A stretch of 64,000 nt of DNA, taken from NCBI GenBank assembly GCA_026709415.1, contig JAPOSZ010000032.1:62001-126000 (forward strand), in the 5' to 3' direction. The DNA comes from Flavobacteriaceae bacterium. Its GTDB lineage: Bacteria > Bacteroidota > Bacteroidia > Flavobacteriales > Flavobacteriaceae. Made by a program: the position numbers and the translations under genes. The notes beneath the pieces were generated by a model that saw only the letters and a list, made by a program, of their open reading frames with translations, did no database searches and was not told the origin of the DNA. This document shows positions 31,702-41,555 of the stretch, in pieces; positions within the stretch are counted from its first letter, which is position 1, and each line of letters opens with the position of its first letter.

Positions 31702-33243
31702 ATGAAAAAGCACATACAGTTAACACCATTTTTGCTACTAGTGGTTTTACTCATTGTAGGATGCAAAAATGAAATTAAAAAAGTAGCCAGTCCTAATATT
31801 ATTTATGTGATGGCCGATGATCTGGGTTATGGTGATATTGGGGCCTTCAACCCTGACGGAAAAATCAAAACGCCCCACATCGATCAATTAGCACAAGAAG
31901 GCATGCGCTTTACGGATGCTCACACCTCTTCCTCGGTGTGTACCCCTACACGTTATAGTCTGCTCACGGGCCGTTACAACTGGCGCTCTACCCTAAAAAA
32001 AGCCGTATTGGTAGGTGAGTCTAGCGCACTCATCGAAAAAGAGCGTGCCACCGTAGCCTCTGTCCTTCAAAAAAACGGCTATGCTACTGCTTTTATCGGT
32101 AAATGGCACTTGGGATGGAACTGGGCTAAAGATAGTACTGGAATAATAGATTTTACCAAAAAAGTAGAACACAATCCCAACGATCTAGGCTTTGATTACG
32201 CTTACGGCCATGCCGGTTCACTGGATATGCCCCCTTACGTATATGTGGAAAATGGTCATTCAACAGCCATTCCAGTGGATAGTACTGGAAACTCTGAAAA
32301 ATTCACATGGTGGCGTCAGGGACTGACGGCTCCCGATTTTATACATGAAGAAGTCACTCCCCATTTTTTTGAAAAATCCATTAACTACGTCAGCGAGCGA
32401 GCCAACGCGGACAAACCCTTTTTTCTATACCTTGCTTTGCCATCACCCCATACCCCCATCCTCCCAACGGGAGACTGGCATGGCAAGAGCGGTCTCAATC
32501 CCTATGCGGACTTCATGATGCAGATAGATCACCATATGGGGCAACTCAACCAGGCTGTAAAAGTGGCAGGGATAGAAGACAACACCATCATCGTATTCAC
32601 TAGTGATAATGGTTGCTCTCCAGAAGCGGACAATACTTGGCTCAAAGAAAGAGGCCATGCCGTGAGCGGCCCGTGGCGCGGTCAAAAAGCAGATATTTGG
32701 GAAGGTGGACATCGTATCCCCTATATTGTAAAGTGGCCAAAAATCATCAGAGCCGGGACCGAAAATGCCCAAACCATCAGCAATGTAGATCTAATGGCTA
32801 CTTGCGCCGCTTTGGTAGGATATGACCTAAAAGACAACGAGGGTGAAGATAGCTACAACCTTTTGCCTCTTTGGAAAGGAGAAACCGTAGAAGGTGACTT
32901 CTGTGAAGCCACGGTGCACCATGCCTGGTATGGCGATTTTGCTATCCGTCAGGGGGACTGGAAACTCATTACTTGTGCTGGATCGGGTGGATGGTCACCA
33001 AGACGATATACCCTTGAAAAAGCTATAGAAGAAGGGGTTCCCATTATGCAGTTGTACAACCTTAAAAATGACCCAGTAGAGCAGGAAAATCGCTATGAAC
33101 AAGAATCCCAAAAAGCCGAAGAACTATTGGCTCTTTTGACAAGATACGTGGAAGAAGGCCGTAGTACCCCAGGGATTGCACAAAAAAATGATGGTGAACC
33201 TTGGTGGCCTGAACTTTGGTGGATAAATAAAAAAGCAGATTAA
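31702..33243 (+). CDS. Lipoprotein sulfatase, first of two (S1 type)
   Basis: This 513-residue secreted sulfatase has a lipobox LLIVGC (Cys21), so it should be anchored in the envelope. The formylglycine motif VCTPTRYSLLTGRY has Cys80, which must be converted by a maturase. Metal ligands are visible in YVMADDLGYGDIG near the N-terminus and VFTSDNGCSPEAD towards the middle. GKWHLGW and PFFLYLALPSPHTP are further sulfatase signatures. It would hydrolyse sulfate esters of polysaccharides, probably of marine or algal origin, but the subfamily and substrate cannot be read here. GC content is visibly higher than in neighbours, suggesting acquisition. No maturase or SusCD pair is adjacent. Confidence 0.9.
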   Translation: MKKHIQLTPFLLLVVLLIVGCKNEIKKVASPNIIYVMADDLGYGDIGAFNPDGKIKTPHIDQLAQEGMRFTDAHTSSSVCTPTRYSLLTGRYNWRSTLKKAVLVGESSALIEKERATVASVLQKNGYATAFIGKWHLGWNWAKDSTGIIDFTKKVEHNPNDLGFDYAYGHAGSLDMPPYVYVENGHSTAIPVDSTGNSEKFTWWRQGLTAPDFIHEEVTPHFFEKSINYVSERANADKPFFLYLALPSPHTPILPTGDWHGKSGLNPYADFMMQIDHHMGQLNQAVKVAGIEDNTIIVFTSDNGCSPEADNTWLKERGHAVSGPWRGQKADIWEGGHRIPYIVKWPKIIRAGTENAQTISNVDLMATCAALVGYDLKDNEGEDSYNLLPLWKGETVEGDFCEATVHHAWYGDFAIRQGDWKLITCAGSGGWSPRRYTLEKAIEEGVPIMQLYNLKNDPVEQENRYEQESQKAEELLALLTRYVEEGRSTPGIAQKNDGEPWWPELWWINKKAD

Positions 33244-33613
33244 AAGATTAGAACAATAAATTTTAACAATAGGTGATAAGGGTAAAAACGACTGAGAATG
33301 TCTTCAGTAAAAGTCTAATCTGCGTGTTATTATCTAGACTAAAAGGTGATTGGTTTTAATGGGAGTGGGATTAAAAACTGATGATGATGAATAAGTGATG
33401 GTAATCCCAATAAATCACCATAGAATGAGTGAAACGTTATTAAGTAAACGATAAACAAATTACTATCCTATTGATGGGACCACTATCTGCCCAAATTACG
33501 GATAAGAAAATAAAACCTGTGTAAAAAGGGATACTGTGAAGACAAAGTCTGCTATGTGCTGAAATGGTATGTGAAATGCAGGTAAGACAAAACGAAATAA
33601 TGAATACAAATAG
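33244..33613 (+). other. Spacer between the two sulfatase genes
   Basis: These 370 bases hold no convincing gene. A short frame near 33475-33531 starts like a secreted protein (MGPLSAQITDKKIKPV) and stops at once. No repeat or terminator of note is visible. The length suggests the two sulfatases have separate promoters or that a gene was lost between them. Confidence 0.4.
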
Positions 33614-35038
33614 ATGTCGCCTACAAAAAAGATATTGATGATCTGGTTGCTGCCACTGATTATGATGGCATGCAAGCAAAAATCAAAAGAAACCATACCG
33701 CCCAACATCATTCTCATAATGGCCGATGACCAGGGATGGGGTGATACTGGCTATAACGGACATCCGCACTTAAAAACGCCCAACCTTGATGCCATGGCTG
33801 CCAATGGCATTGTTTTCAATCGGTTCTATGCTGCTTCAGCAGTATGCTCTCCCACTCGTGGAAGTGTCATGACCGGGCGTCACCCACTTCGCTATGGTAT
33901 CTGTACAGCCAATTGCGGTCATATAAAAAAACAGGAAGTAACTTTAGCAGAAATGGTTCAAGAAGCCGGTTATACCACTGGACACTTTGGCAAGTGGCAT
34001 CTAGGCACATTGACCAAAGATATTGTGGATGCTAATAGGGGAGGCAGGCCTGAACATGATATCCATTATGCTCCACCAACTGAACATGGTTTCGATATCT
34101 ATTTTGCGACGGAATCAAAAGTGCCTACTTGGAATCCTATGATTACGCCTCCGAGATCTGCGGAAGATGTTTCGGCATCCCTTGAAGTAGGTGAACCGTT
34201 TAATACTCGCTATTGGACCGAACCTGGAAAAATAGTCACTGATAACTTGGAGGGCGATGATTCTCGTGTGATTATGGACAGGGTGATTCCTTTCATTGAA
34301 GGCGCCGTAGAAAAAGACCAGCCCTTTTTAAGTGTTGTATGGTTCCATACGCCACACTTGCCTGTTATTGCAGGAGAAAAGTACAAACAGCGATACGCTC
34401 ACTTATCCGAAGACCAAAAGCATTTCTATGGTGTGTTAACCGCTATGGATGAGCAAATAGGGCGTTTAAGACAAACCTTAACTAGATTAGGAGTGGCCGA
34501 TAATACCGTCCTGTTTTTTACCAGTGACAATGGCCCTGAAGGAACTGTTGTAGCAGGAAGGACGCAAGGAACCACCAAGGGCTTGAAAGGCAGAAAAAGA
34601 AGTCTATATGAAGGAGGTATAAGAGTCCCTGGCATCATGGAGTGGCCCGGGAAAATTCCATCAGGAAAAATCCTAGAGGCCCCATGTTTTACTTCAGATT
34701 ATTTCCCTACCATTGCCAGCATTCTCAATATCGATTTGGAAAAATACAATCGCCCTTATGATGGCATAAACCTAATGCCCCTTGTTAACGGCACAACAGA
34801 AAAAAGAGAAAAGAACCTGGCTTTCAGGTACCAACAACAAGCCAGCCTGATGAGTGAAAACCATAAGATTTATAGTGATGACGGAGGTAAAACTTTTGAA
34901 TTATATGATATTTCAGAAGACCCTGCCGAATCGATTAATATGGCTGCTTCCCATCCCGATAAATTTGAAGAGATGGTTACGGAGTGGCACCGATGGAAAA
35001 CATCCCAAGAAGCTAGTGCCAACGAAGCAGATTATTAA
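33614..35038 (+). CDS. Lipoprotein sulfatase, second of two (S1 type)
   Basis: This 474-residue sulfatase is distinct from the first. The N-terminal hydrophobic segment ends LIMMAC, giving a lipidated cysteine. Formylglycine Cys78 is in AVCSPTRGSVMTGRHPLRYG. Metal-binding residues are in ILIMADDQGWGDTGYN and FFTSDNGPEG, and GHFGKWHLG and VVWFHTPHLPV are conserved. The C-terminus FELYDISEDPAESINMA is the usual subdomain strand. It belongs to the arylsulfatase A-like part of the S1 family. Together with the first gene it forms a small polysaccharide-desulfation locus. Base composition is again richer in GC than the flanks. Confidence 0.9.
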   Translation: MSPTKKILMIWLLPLIMMACKQKSKETIPPNIILIMADDQGWGDTGYNGHPHLKTPNLDAMAANGIVFNRFYAASAVCSPTRGSVMTGRHPLRYGICTANCGHIKKQEVTLAEMVQEAGYTTGHFGKWHLGTLTKDIVDANRGGRPEHDIHYAPPTEHGFDIYFATESKVPTWNPMITPPRSAEDVSASLEVGEPFNTRYWTEPGKIVTDNLEGDDSRVIMDRVIPFIEGAVEKDQPFLSVVWFHTPHLPVIAGEKYKQRYAHLSEDQKHFYGVLTAMDEQIGRLRQTLTRLGVADNTVLFFTSDNGPEGTVVAGRTQGTTKGLKGRKRSLYEGGIRVPGIMEWPGKIPSGKILEAPCFTSDYFPTIASILNIDLEKYNRPYDGINLMPLVNGTTEKREKNLAFRYQQQASLMSENHKIYSDDGGKTFELYDISEDPAESINMAASHPDKFEEMVTEWHRWKTSQEASANEADY

Positions 35039-35453
35039 TATTCGTAAAATCTGGTAATAGACACACATGAGAATCCCAGAAATAGCATTTGTTTGGGGTT
35101 TGTATATGATACCCCTAAACCGAAGCGCTCTAAAATATAGTTTTAGAAACATATTCAATTAGATGTATCAAATTTCATTTTTTAATGATGCCATGTTCAA
35201 CTCCCTAGTGCAACATTTGCTCATGTTGAATTTAAAACTTTGGTTCTGTTCCAGTGTGCGTGGATAGAACCTTGTCTATTTTGTTGGTATGTTTAGATTC
35301 CATACACAAGGCAAGAAAACTATGAGATTCATTATAAATGAAACACGGACTAGTCCAATGAATTACTACGGATAAAGTGGGACATTCTGCCTGAACTGGA
35401 GGTATTCCAATTCAAAACACCAACTTCAAATAAAAAAGGATAGAAAGGGTAGG
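35039..35453 (+). other. Spacer holding repeat copy C
   Basis: These 415 bases contain the third copy of the dispersed repeat (35190-35232) and a weak GGGGT/ACCCC hairpin at about 35093-35115 that could terminate sulfatase transcription. No gene is visible. Confidence 0.4.
35190..35232 (+). repeat. Dispersed repeat, copy C
   Basis: GCCATGTTCAACTCCCTAGT is followed by GCAACATTTGCTCATGTTGAA, matching copy A (23092) in both blocks. It marks the right side of the sulfatase pair as copy B marks the left. Confidence 0.6.
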
Positions 35454-35969
35454 TTAAAATCCTAATTCTCGCTTAACATCAGCCGTCAGATCTTTACCCT
35501 TAGCTACGATGACGCTTCCCCCTGGAGACGAATCAAGTACATAGGCAAATCCTTGAGCCAAAGCAACCGCTTCGATGGCAGCACGAGCTTTTTCAATCAG
35601 TGGATTCATTAGTTCTCCTTGTTTTTTTTGTAGTTCTAAAGAAGCTGTTTGACGAAATTCTGCAATGTTCTGTTGCATGCTTTCTAATTCTCGTGATCTC
35701 TGTTGATTGATTAAGTCAGATTGGTTTTCAGCCTCAGCCGCATAATTTTGAGCCTTGGTTTGGTATTCTTTGACCGAAGAATCTAGTTCAGTCGAATACT
35801 GATTTTCAAGGTTTTCAAGCTCTTTATTGACTGCAATGACCTCAGGCATTTCACTCAACAATTGTTGAGTGTTGATATGAGCAATGTTATGTTGAGCTTG
35901 AGCAGAAAATGAAGATACCAATACAAAAAGAAAACCTAATAATAAAGTGTATGTTGTCGATTTTATCAT
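35454..35969 (-). CDS. OmpH/Skp-family periplasmic chaperone
   Basis: This 171-residue protein has a cleavable signal peptide (cleavage probably after SFSAQA), then IAHINTQQLLSEMPEV, a long charged helical hairpin (about residues 45-130) and the C-terminal ALAQGFAYVLDSSPGGSVIVAKGKDLT, the typical OmpH ending. Skp/OmpH proteins hold unfolded outer-membrane proteins before BAM assembly. It follows bamA on the same strand after about 120 bases, the normal arrangement in the phylum. Confidence 0.92.
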   Translation of the reverse strand: MIKSTTYTLLLGFLFVLVSSFSAQAQHNIAHINTQQLLSEMPEVIAVNKELENLENQYSTELDSSVKEYQTKAQNYAAEAENQSDLINQQRSRELESMQQNIAEFRQTASLELQKKQGELMNPLIEKARAAIEAVALAQGFAYVLDSSPGGSVIVAKGKDLTADVKRELGF

Positions 35970-36092
35970 TGTTATCTGAATTAATTTAAAGAATACTTTA
36001 ATTGTTTAAAATTTTTTTAGGCCTACAAATATCGTAAATTAAATTGACTGTTTAATAGACTTATAAGCTTGTATTAGTGGAGGAAATAAAAA

Positions 36093-38657
36093 TCAAAATT
36101 GTTGTCCAATAATGAAATGAGTTTCCCACCCACTGGCTTCCCCAGTTGGAAAATTGGGATTATCAAAACCATAACCAAAATCAATGCCGAGTAGCCCAAA
36201 GGCAGGCATGAATATTCTAACACCACCTCCCGCAGAGCGTTTTGAATTAAAAGGATTAAAATCTTTAAAGCTATCATAACCATTTCCAGATTCTAAAAAG
36301 GTCAAAGCGAATATTGAAGCAGCGGGTTTAAGTGAAATGGGATATCGCACTTCTAAAGTGAATTTATTATAAATAATGGAGCCATCTGGAGAGGATAAAG
36401 ATTGATTGTCATAACCTCTAAGGGCAATATTCTCACGGCCGTCCAAAGCATAATTTTGCATGCCATCACCCCCCAAATAAAAACGTTCAAAAGGTATCAG
36501 ACCGCGATCATTATCATAAGCCCCAATAAATCCAAAATCTGCTTGAGCTTTTAAAACAAATTTATCGATCAAAGGAGTATACCAAGTTCCATTGAATTTT
36601 ATTTTATAAAATTCAAGCCACCGAAATCGTTCTTGATCAATTGATTCACGATCGGGATTTCCATTGTCATCTTGATATTGAGGTTGATTTTCTAAATCAG
36701 CATAATCGACATTGGAAAACAAAGAATAGGGTGGGGTTAATTTCGCACGAATGGTAAAGGTTGAACCCCCTACTGGAAATATGGGATTGGTAAAGGTATT
36801 ATTTCTTGAAAGGGCTATTTCGTAAGCAAAATTATTGGCAACACCATTTCCAAAAGTGAATAGTCCTGTAAAATAATTATTGAAATTATAGTATTGGTAA
36901 GCTAGGCTTTGAGATAATTGGAAATAATCATCAGGAACTTGTAATCTTCTAGCTAGTCCAATGGATGCTCCGCTGATTTGAAAAGATTGACTCTTATCGG
37001 CTCGACCGGTAGAATAGTCATATCGATATTGAATGGTGTGAGAAAAAGAAGTCGAAAAGTTCACCGGTTGACGCCCCCCAAGCCACGGTTCAGAAAAACT
37101 AAAACTATACGTATTATAAAACTGACTAGATTGCAAACGCAAACTCAAATTTTGTCCATCTCCCATTGGGAGAGGTTTGTATTCTTCTCGATTAAAAATA
37201 TGACGCATCGAAAAGTTGTTAAAAGATAAGCCCAAGGTCCCTATAAATCCACCGCCACCATATCCGCCTTGAAGTTGAATTTGGCTAGCCCCAGTCTCTG
37301 TTAAAGGAAAAGAAATATCAACCGTACCAGCATTTGGATCCGCGTTATCAAAATTGGGATTTATTTTTTCAGCGTCAAAATATCCCAATTGTCCCAGTTC
37401 TCGAATGGACCGGACCAATTGATCTTGACTATAGATTTGCCCTGGTCTTGTTCTTATTTCACGATAAATGACATGGTCATTGGTGCGATCATTACCAGTA
37501 ACAGAAATTTTGTTGAATTGAGCTAGTTTACCTTCACTGATTCTCACTTCAAAATCAATGGTGTCTCGTTCGGCACTGACTTCGACTAAATTGATATTTG
37601 AAAAAAGATATCCATTGTTTTTATAAAGATTTTCTACATTATCAGCATCTGGATTGCCAACCTCTGAAATACGTTTTTTAAGTAAACGGCTATTGTATAC
37701 ATCGCCTTTTTGAATGCCGGTTTTTTGTTTTAAGAAATAATCGCTGTAAACTGTATTTCCTACAAAATCGATGTCTCCAAAATAGTATTGATTTCCTTCT
37801 TCGATTTCAATGTTAATGGTCAGAAATCTATCACTTTCAGAAATGATGGTATCAGAAAGAACTCTTGCATCTCGATAGCCTTTTTCTTTCAAGTGTTCAA
37901 CCAAAGAAATCAAATCTGCTTGATAATCGTCTTCAATAAACTTGGATTTTTTCCAAAATCTCAATCTATTTTTCTTTTTCGTGTTTTTGAGCCTTTTTCT
38001 GAGATAAGGGCCCCTAAACACTTCATTATTTTCAAAATTGATATCTGAAATTTTGACACGATCTCCCGGATCAATAAAAACTAATAATTCGGACTGATTG
38101 ATATTAAGACTATCAGGACGCGTATTGAGAGTGACTTTGGCCTTGAGAAAACCATTTTCCTTATAGTTTTCTATAATGTAGTTTCTGGTATTGGTTAAAA
38201 AGCTTTCAGATAGCTTTTTTCCAGCGGTCAATTCAGTTTCTTCAATCAACGATTCTTGTTTTCCCTTTTTGATGCCTCTAAAACTAACTTTTGATAAAGT
38301 AGGTAGTTCATCAACTTCAATTTCAAGAGAAATATTATTTCCACTGACTCGAGTCGCATAGATATTGATGTTACTAAATAAATCTAGATTCCATAGTTTA
38401 TTAATGACCGATGAAATCACTTCTCCAGGTACTTTAATTTGTTGACCAACAAAAAGACCAGTATAAGAAATTAGGGTTTGATGATTAAATGTTTTTAATC
38501 CTTCAACGCTGATACTATCAATTGTATAGGTTCTTCCTGAGACATAGTCCGCTGTTTGGCCAAAGGTCAACCAAGGGATAAAAATGATGACTAGTAAAAG
38601 TTTGGATGTATTAAACCGCAAAAACCTTTTGTTTGATTTGATGACTGGTTTTTCCAT
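36093..38657 (-). CDS. bamA: Outer-membrane protein assembly factor BamA
   Basis: This is the central BAM complex subunit, about 854 residues from ATG 38657, with a signal sequence (LLLVIIFIPWLTFGQ), POTRA domains over about residues 35-440 and a C-terminal beta-barrel ending HFIIGQQF. The barrel contains the family motif IALRGYDNQSLSSPDG, a variant of the VRGF/Y loop. An upstream ATG at 38684 is possible, but 38657 places the signal peptide better. Either way the 5' end overlaps the uppS 3' end (47 or 74 bases), longer than usual, and no later Met would preserve the signal peptide. Order uppS-bamA-ompH is conserved. Confidence 0.94.
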   Translation of the reverse strand: MEKPVIKSNKRFLRFNTSKLLLVIIFIPWLTFGQTADYVSGRTYTIDSISVEGLKTFNHQTLISYTGLFVGQQIKVPGEVISSVINKLWNLDLFSNINIYATRVSGNNISLEIEVDELPTLSKVSFRGIKKGKQESLIEETELTAGKKLSESFLTNTRNYIIENYKENGFLKAKVTLNTRPDSLNINQSELLVFIDPGDRVKISDINFENNEVFRGPYLRKRLKNTKKKNRLRFWKKSKFIEDDYQADLISLVEHLKEKGYRDARVLSDTIISESDRFLTINIEIEEGNQYYFGDIDFVGNTVYSDYFLKQKTGIQKGDVYNSRLLKKRISEVGNPDADNVENLYKNNGYLFSNINLVEVSAERDTIDFEVRISEGKLAQFNKISVTGNDRTNDHVIYREIRTRPGQIYSQDQLVRSIRELGQLGYFDAEKINPNFDNADPNAGTVDISFPLTETGASQIQLQGGYGGGGFIGTLGLSFNNFSMRHIFNREEYKPLPMGDGQNLSLRLQSSQFYNTYSFSFSEPWLGGRQPVNFSTSFSHTIQYRYDYSTGRADKSQSFQISGASIGLARRLQVPDDYFQLSQSLAYQYYNFNNYFTGLFTFGNGVANNFAYEIALSRNNTFTNPIFPVGGSTFTIRAKLTPPYSLFSNVDYADLENQPQYQDDNGNPDRESIDQERFRWLEFYKIKFNGTWYTPLIDKFVLKAQADFGFIGAYDNDRGLIPFERFYLGGDGMQNYALDGRENIALRGYDNQSLSSPDGSIIYNKFTLEVRYPISLKPAASIFALTFLESGNGYDSFKDFNPFNSKRSAGGGVRIFMPAFGLLGIDFGYGFDNPNFPTGEASGWETHFIIGQQF

Positions 38658-39351
38658 ATCTTCTCTCTCTACTATTGTATTCATTCAGAGCCTTATGAAA
38701 ATCTTGCTTGCTAAAATCGGGCCATAATTTATCATCAAAAAGTAATTCGGCATATCCGGATTGCCAAAGTAAAAAATTACTCAATCGATGTTCACCACTT
38801 GTACGAATTAAAAAATCAACATATGGTAGAGAAGCCGTATAAAGATTTTGGTTGATAATATCTTGATTGATATCTTCCATTTTATGGACTCCATCGAGTA
38901 CTTTTTGGATAATTAATCTAGTAGCTTCAGTGATTTCTTCTCTTGATTCATAACTGATCGCTAAGGTCAATTGGAGGCCTTTGTGATTGGCTGTGCTTTG
39001 GGTGATATCTTCTAGAGCGTTTTGTATTTCTTCAGATAAATCATTGAGATTTCCGATAACATTGATTTTAACTTGACTATCTACAATACGCTGAAATTCA
39101 GTTTTTAGAGAATCAACCATCAAATTCATGATGATGGATATTTCATTTTCAGGTCGCTTCCAATTATCTTTTGAAAAGGCAAACAGAGTCAAATAATCGA
39201 TTCCGAGATCTGAAGCTTCTTGTACGATTTCAACGGCGCGATCGACGCCTTTATGATGGCCGTAGGTTCGGGGTTTTCCTATTTTTTCAGCCCAGCGACC
39301 ATTACCATCCATGATAATGGCCACATGCCTAGGAAGTTCGGTTAACGGCAT
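38611..39351 (-). CDS. uppS: Isoprenyl transferase (undecaprenyl diphosphate synthase)
   Basis: This 246-residue cytoplasmic cis-prenyltransferase makes the C55 lipid carrier precursor for peptidoglycan and other polymers. Motifs: HVAIIMDGNGRWAEKIGKPRTYGHHKG (catalytic Asp and diphosphate-binding Arg/Gly), LTLFAFSKDNWKRPENEI and DFLIRTSGEHRLSNFLLWQSGYAELLF. Length and motifs are standard. The 3' end overlaps bamA. Upstream is a 421-base non-coding stretch, so a promoter is probably there. Confidence 0.96.
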   Translation of the reverse strand: MPLTELPRHVAIIMDGNGRWAEKIGKPRTYGHHKGVDRAVEIVQEASDLGIDYLTLFAFSKDNWKRPENEISIIMNLMVDSLKTEFQRIVDSQVKINVIGNLNDLSEEIQNALEDITQSTANHKGLQLTLAISYESREEITEATRLIIQKVLDGVHKMEDINQDIINQNLYTASLPYVDFLIRTSGEHRLSNFLLWQSGYAELLFDDKLWPDFSKQDFHKALNEYNSRERRYGKTSHQIKQKVFAV

Positions 39352-39772
39352 GGTATCGATGATTGACGGACAACAAATGGTGTTTGACAGAACACGGAAC
39401 TAAATCTACAGAAAATCAAATAAAATCAACTTTTCAATTATAATTTTATAACCATAATTTGGGTCCAAAGTTAAACAACCTAAAAGCATATTTGAAAAGT
39501 ATAATCTCGATACAGGTAAAAAAATGAAGTATCGATTTTTAGATTTGTGTTGAATTTTTTGTTTAGCCGATGGATAATCGATTCCGTTGATTAGAATCTG
39601 TTTCATCAGAATTAGCACAACAAAATGTTGATGAAACATCTAGATCTGCATGAAAAGGTTTTGGCACATATATCAAACGAGTTATTTAAACTCGTTGGTT
39701 TTTAATGGCCTGATGGATGGTGTGAGAAAACGAATATAGATTGTGAAAAAAGCCATGCCTATTATTCATCTT
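39352..39772. other. Non-coding stretch with two hairpins between DUF6089 and uppS
   Basis: No gene is supported here. Two inverted repeats are visible: a 9-bp arm pair GTTTCATCA/TGATGAAAC (39600-39608 with 39629-39637) and an 8-bp pair AACGAGTT/AACTCGTT (39676-39683 with 39689-39696) with a five-base loop. The second has T-rich sequence on the plus side, so as a terminator it would suit plus-strand transcription better. They may end transcription of the DUF6089 gene before uppS. Confidence 0.45.
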
Positions 39773-40612
39773 TCACCAAACTAAAGGAAATTTTTTTAAT
39801 GAAATGGTTGCAGAAATCCCAAAAACATAATACCAATTATTTCCTGTATACCCACTCATCATTTTTTCTTCCTCTCCATTTGCCATACTTTCTTCTTCTC
39901 CATTGTCTGTGGGTTTTTTGAAATTGTAGAATTTTTCAAAAGTAAATCTAGCTCCAAATTCGACACCAAAAGTTAGCCAATCGGTCGCATTAATCGAAAC
40001 ACCAACCCCACTAGACAAAATAGGTAGTGTTTTTAATTTCCACTTCCCTTCTTCATCTCCATCTTCTGGTTTGGGCATGTCATCTAGTTCATATGAACTA
40101 GGACTTTTCATGAGAAGACCCCCACCAACGAATATATAGGGGCGAGGTTGTGGAATATGCCAATCAAGTAAGCGCCGAGGTATAAGCCAATACTCTATTC
40201 CTACATTGAGTTCAATACTAGGGTCTGGATCCTTGAATTCTCCTTCTTTGACTCCAGAACGGTTGCTCGGCAATTTGAATTCTTTATAAGATGGAGGATT
40301 TTGTAATTCAAAACAACTAAGTGAAGCTCTCAGTGAAAAAGAGTTATTCGAATTACGACGGAGTAAAAGCCCAAAAACACGTTTACTACTAATCGTATTC
40401 TTATTCCCCATCGTTTCGTCATCCTCGCCATCATAGTCGAATTTTAATTGATGGTATTGTTCTGTAAGGTATAAACCATGCCCTCCCCCAAAAAAACCTA
40501 CTTCATAAACTTGTGAAGTGGTCCTTTGGATATTTCCGATCATAAGGATTCCCAAAATCAAGAAAATCTTTAAACAAGGGGCTTTTTGCTGAATATGACT
40601 TGCTAAGTACAC
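39773..40612 (-). CDS. DUF6089-type outer-membrane beta-barrel protein
   Basis: This 279-residue exported protein has a signal peptide (IFLILGILMIGNIQRTTSQ) and alternating strands typical of small porin-like barrels: VYEVGFFGGGHGLYLTEQYH, RPYIFVGGGLLM, WLTFGVEFGARFTFEKFYNF and a final NNWYYVFGISATISLK. Several acidic loops (DYDGEDDETMGN, PKPEDGDEEGKWK, DNGEEESMANGEEEKM) would face outward. DUF6089 proteins sit between nadK and uppS-bamA in many Bacteroidota; function unknown. It lies six bases after nadK. Confidence 0.75.
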   Translation of the reverse strand: MYLASHIQQKAPCLKIFLILGILMIGNIQRTTSQVYEVGFFGGGHGLYLTEQYHQLKFDYDGEDDETMGNKNTISSKRVFGLLLRRNSNNSFSLRASLSCFELQNPPSYKEFKLPSNRSGVKEGEFKDPDPSIELNVGIEYWLIPRRLLDWHIPQPRPYIFVGGGLLMKSPSSYELDDMPKPEDGDEEGKWKLKTLPILSSGVGVSINATDWLTFGVEFGARFTFEKFYNFKKPTDNGEEESMANGEEEKMMSGYTGNNWYYVFGISATISLKKFPLVW

Positions 40613-40618
40613 TGATGA

Positions 40619-41503
40619 TTATTCATGATTTCTAGTATCGATTCCCCAATGGAGCTTTTTTCGTAACGTACTGAAATAACTATCTCCATTTAGCTGGATC
40701 GTATGGATAGGAAACGGGGCTTTTTGTATTAAAATTCGATTTCCATATTCAAGTGAAATCGTTCTAGAGTCCAAGGATAGTAAATGATTTTTCCCCCTTC
40801 CAGTCACTAGTAGCTCAATCTCGTTAGAATCGGGAACAATCAACGGTCGGACACTGATGTTATGAGGAGCAATCGGATTTAAAACCCAACATGAATTATC
40901 AGGACTTACAATGGGACCATCAACACTCAAAGAATAAGCTGTGGAACCAGTGGGCGTACTGATAATCAATCCATCTCCCCAATAGGTGGTTAATTTTTCT
41001 TGGTTGATTTTAGCTTCGATTTGAAGTAAACTGAGTTTATTTTTTCGCGTGACACAAACTTCATTAAGAGCAAAGTTGAGGTTTTGAATTTTGGAATGTT
41101 TTGAATCGTCGATATCAACTTTCAAAGCCGTTCTTTCGATAATCGAATATTTCTTTTCTAATAAATCATCCAACCCGTTATGATAATTTTCTTTACCTAT
41201 GGAAGTCAAAAACCCTAACCGTCCTGTATTGATTCCCAATACTGGCACTTTGGAATCACCAACAATAGTGACCGAATCCAATAAATTACCATCTCCCCCA
41301 ATGGTTAATAAAAAATCAAAATCAGAGTCTAAAAAAGGTTGAGGATCATAAAAATTGAAAGATTTCGAATCTTTATCTAATGGGTTTTCTAAATTTTTAA
41401 TCAGCCAGACTTCATGCCCCTTTTGAGTTAAATAATGATGGATTTCACGAATGATGTTGAGATTACCTGAAGAATAAAATCCGGTAAAGACGGCTATTTT
41501 CAT
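40619..41503 (-). CDS. nadK: NAD kinase
   Basis: This 294-residue enzyme phosphorylates NAD to NADP. Motifs: FLLTIGGDGNLLDSV (GGDG active-site loop with catalytic Asp), VLGINTGRLGFLTSIG, LNEVCVTRKN, and the glycine-rich YWGDGLIISTPTGSTAYSLS followed by GGPI-like DGPIVSPD. Length is normal. It is encoded just upstream of the DUF6089 barrel. Confidence 0.96.
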   Translation of the reverse strand: MKIAVFTGFYSSGNLNIIREIHHYLTQKGHEVWLIKNLENPLDKDSKSFNFYDPQPFLDSDFDFLLTIGGDGNLLDSVTIVGDSKVPVLGINTGRLGFLTSIGKENYHNGLDDLLEKKYSIIERTALKVDIDDSKHSKIQNLNFALNEVCVTRKNKLSLLQIEAKINQEKLTTYWGDGLIISTPTGSTAYSLSVDGPIVSPDNSCWVLNPIAPHNISVRPLIVPDSNEIELLVTGRGKNHLLSLDSRTISLEYGNRILIQKAPFPIHTIQLNGDSYFSTLRKKLHWGIDTRNHE

Positions 41504-41555
41504 TTCAAATACTCATGAGAATCAAGATATTTTTGCAGATAAACCGATGAGACGA

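Noticed and set aside
39406..39639. 77-codon minus-strand frame between DUF6089 and uppS
   Set aside because: No domain, low-complexity hydrophobic/basic composition and overlap with hairpin structures; reads as chance.
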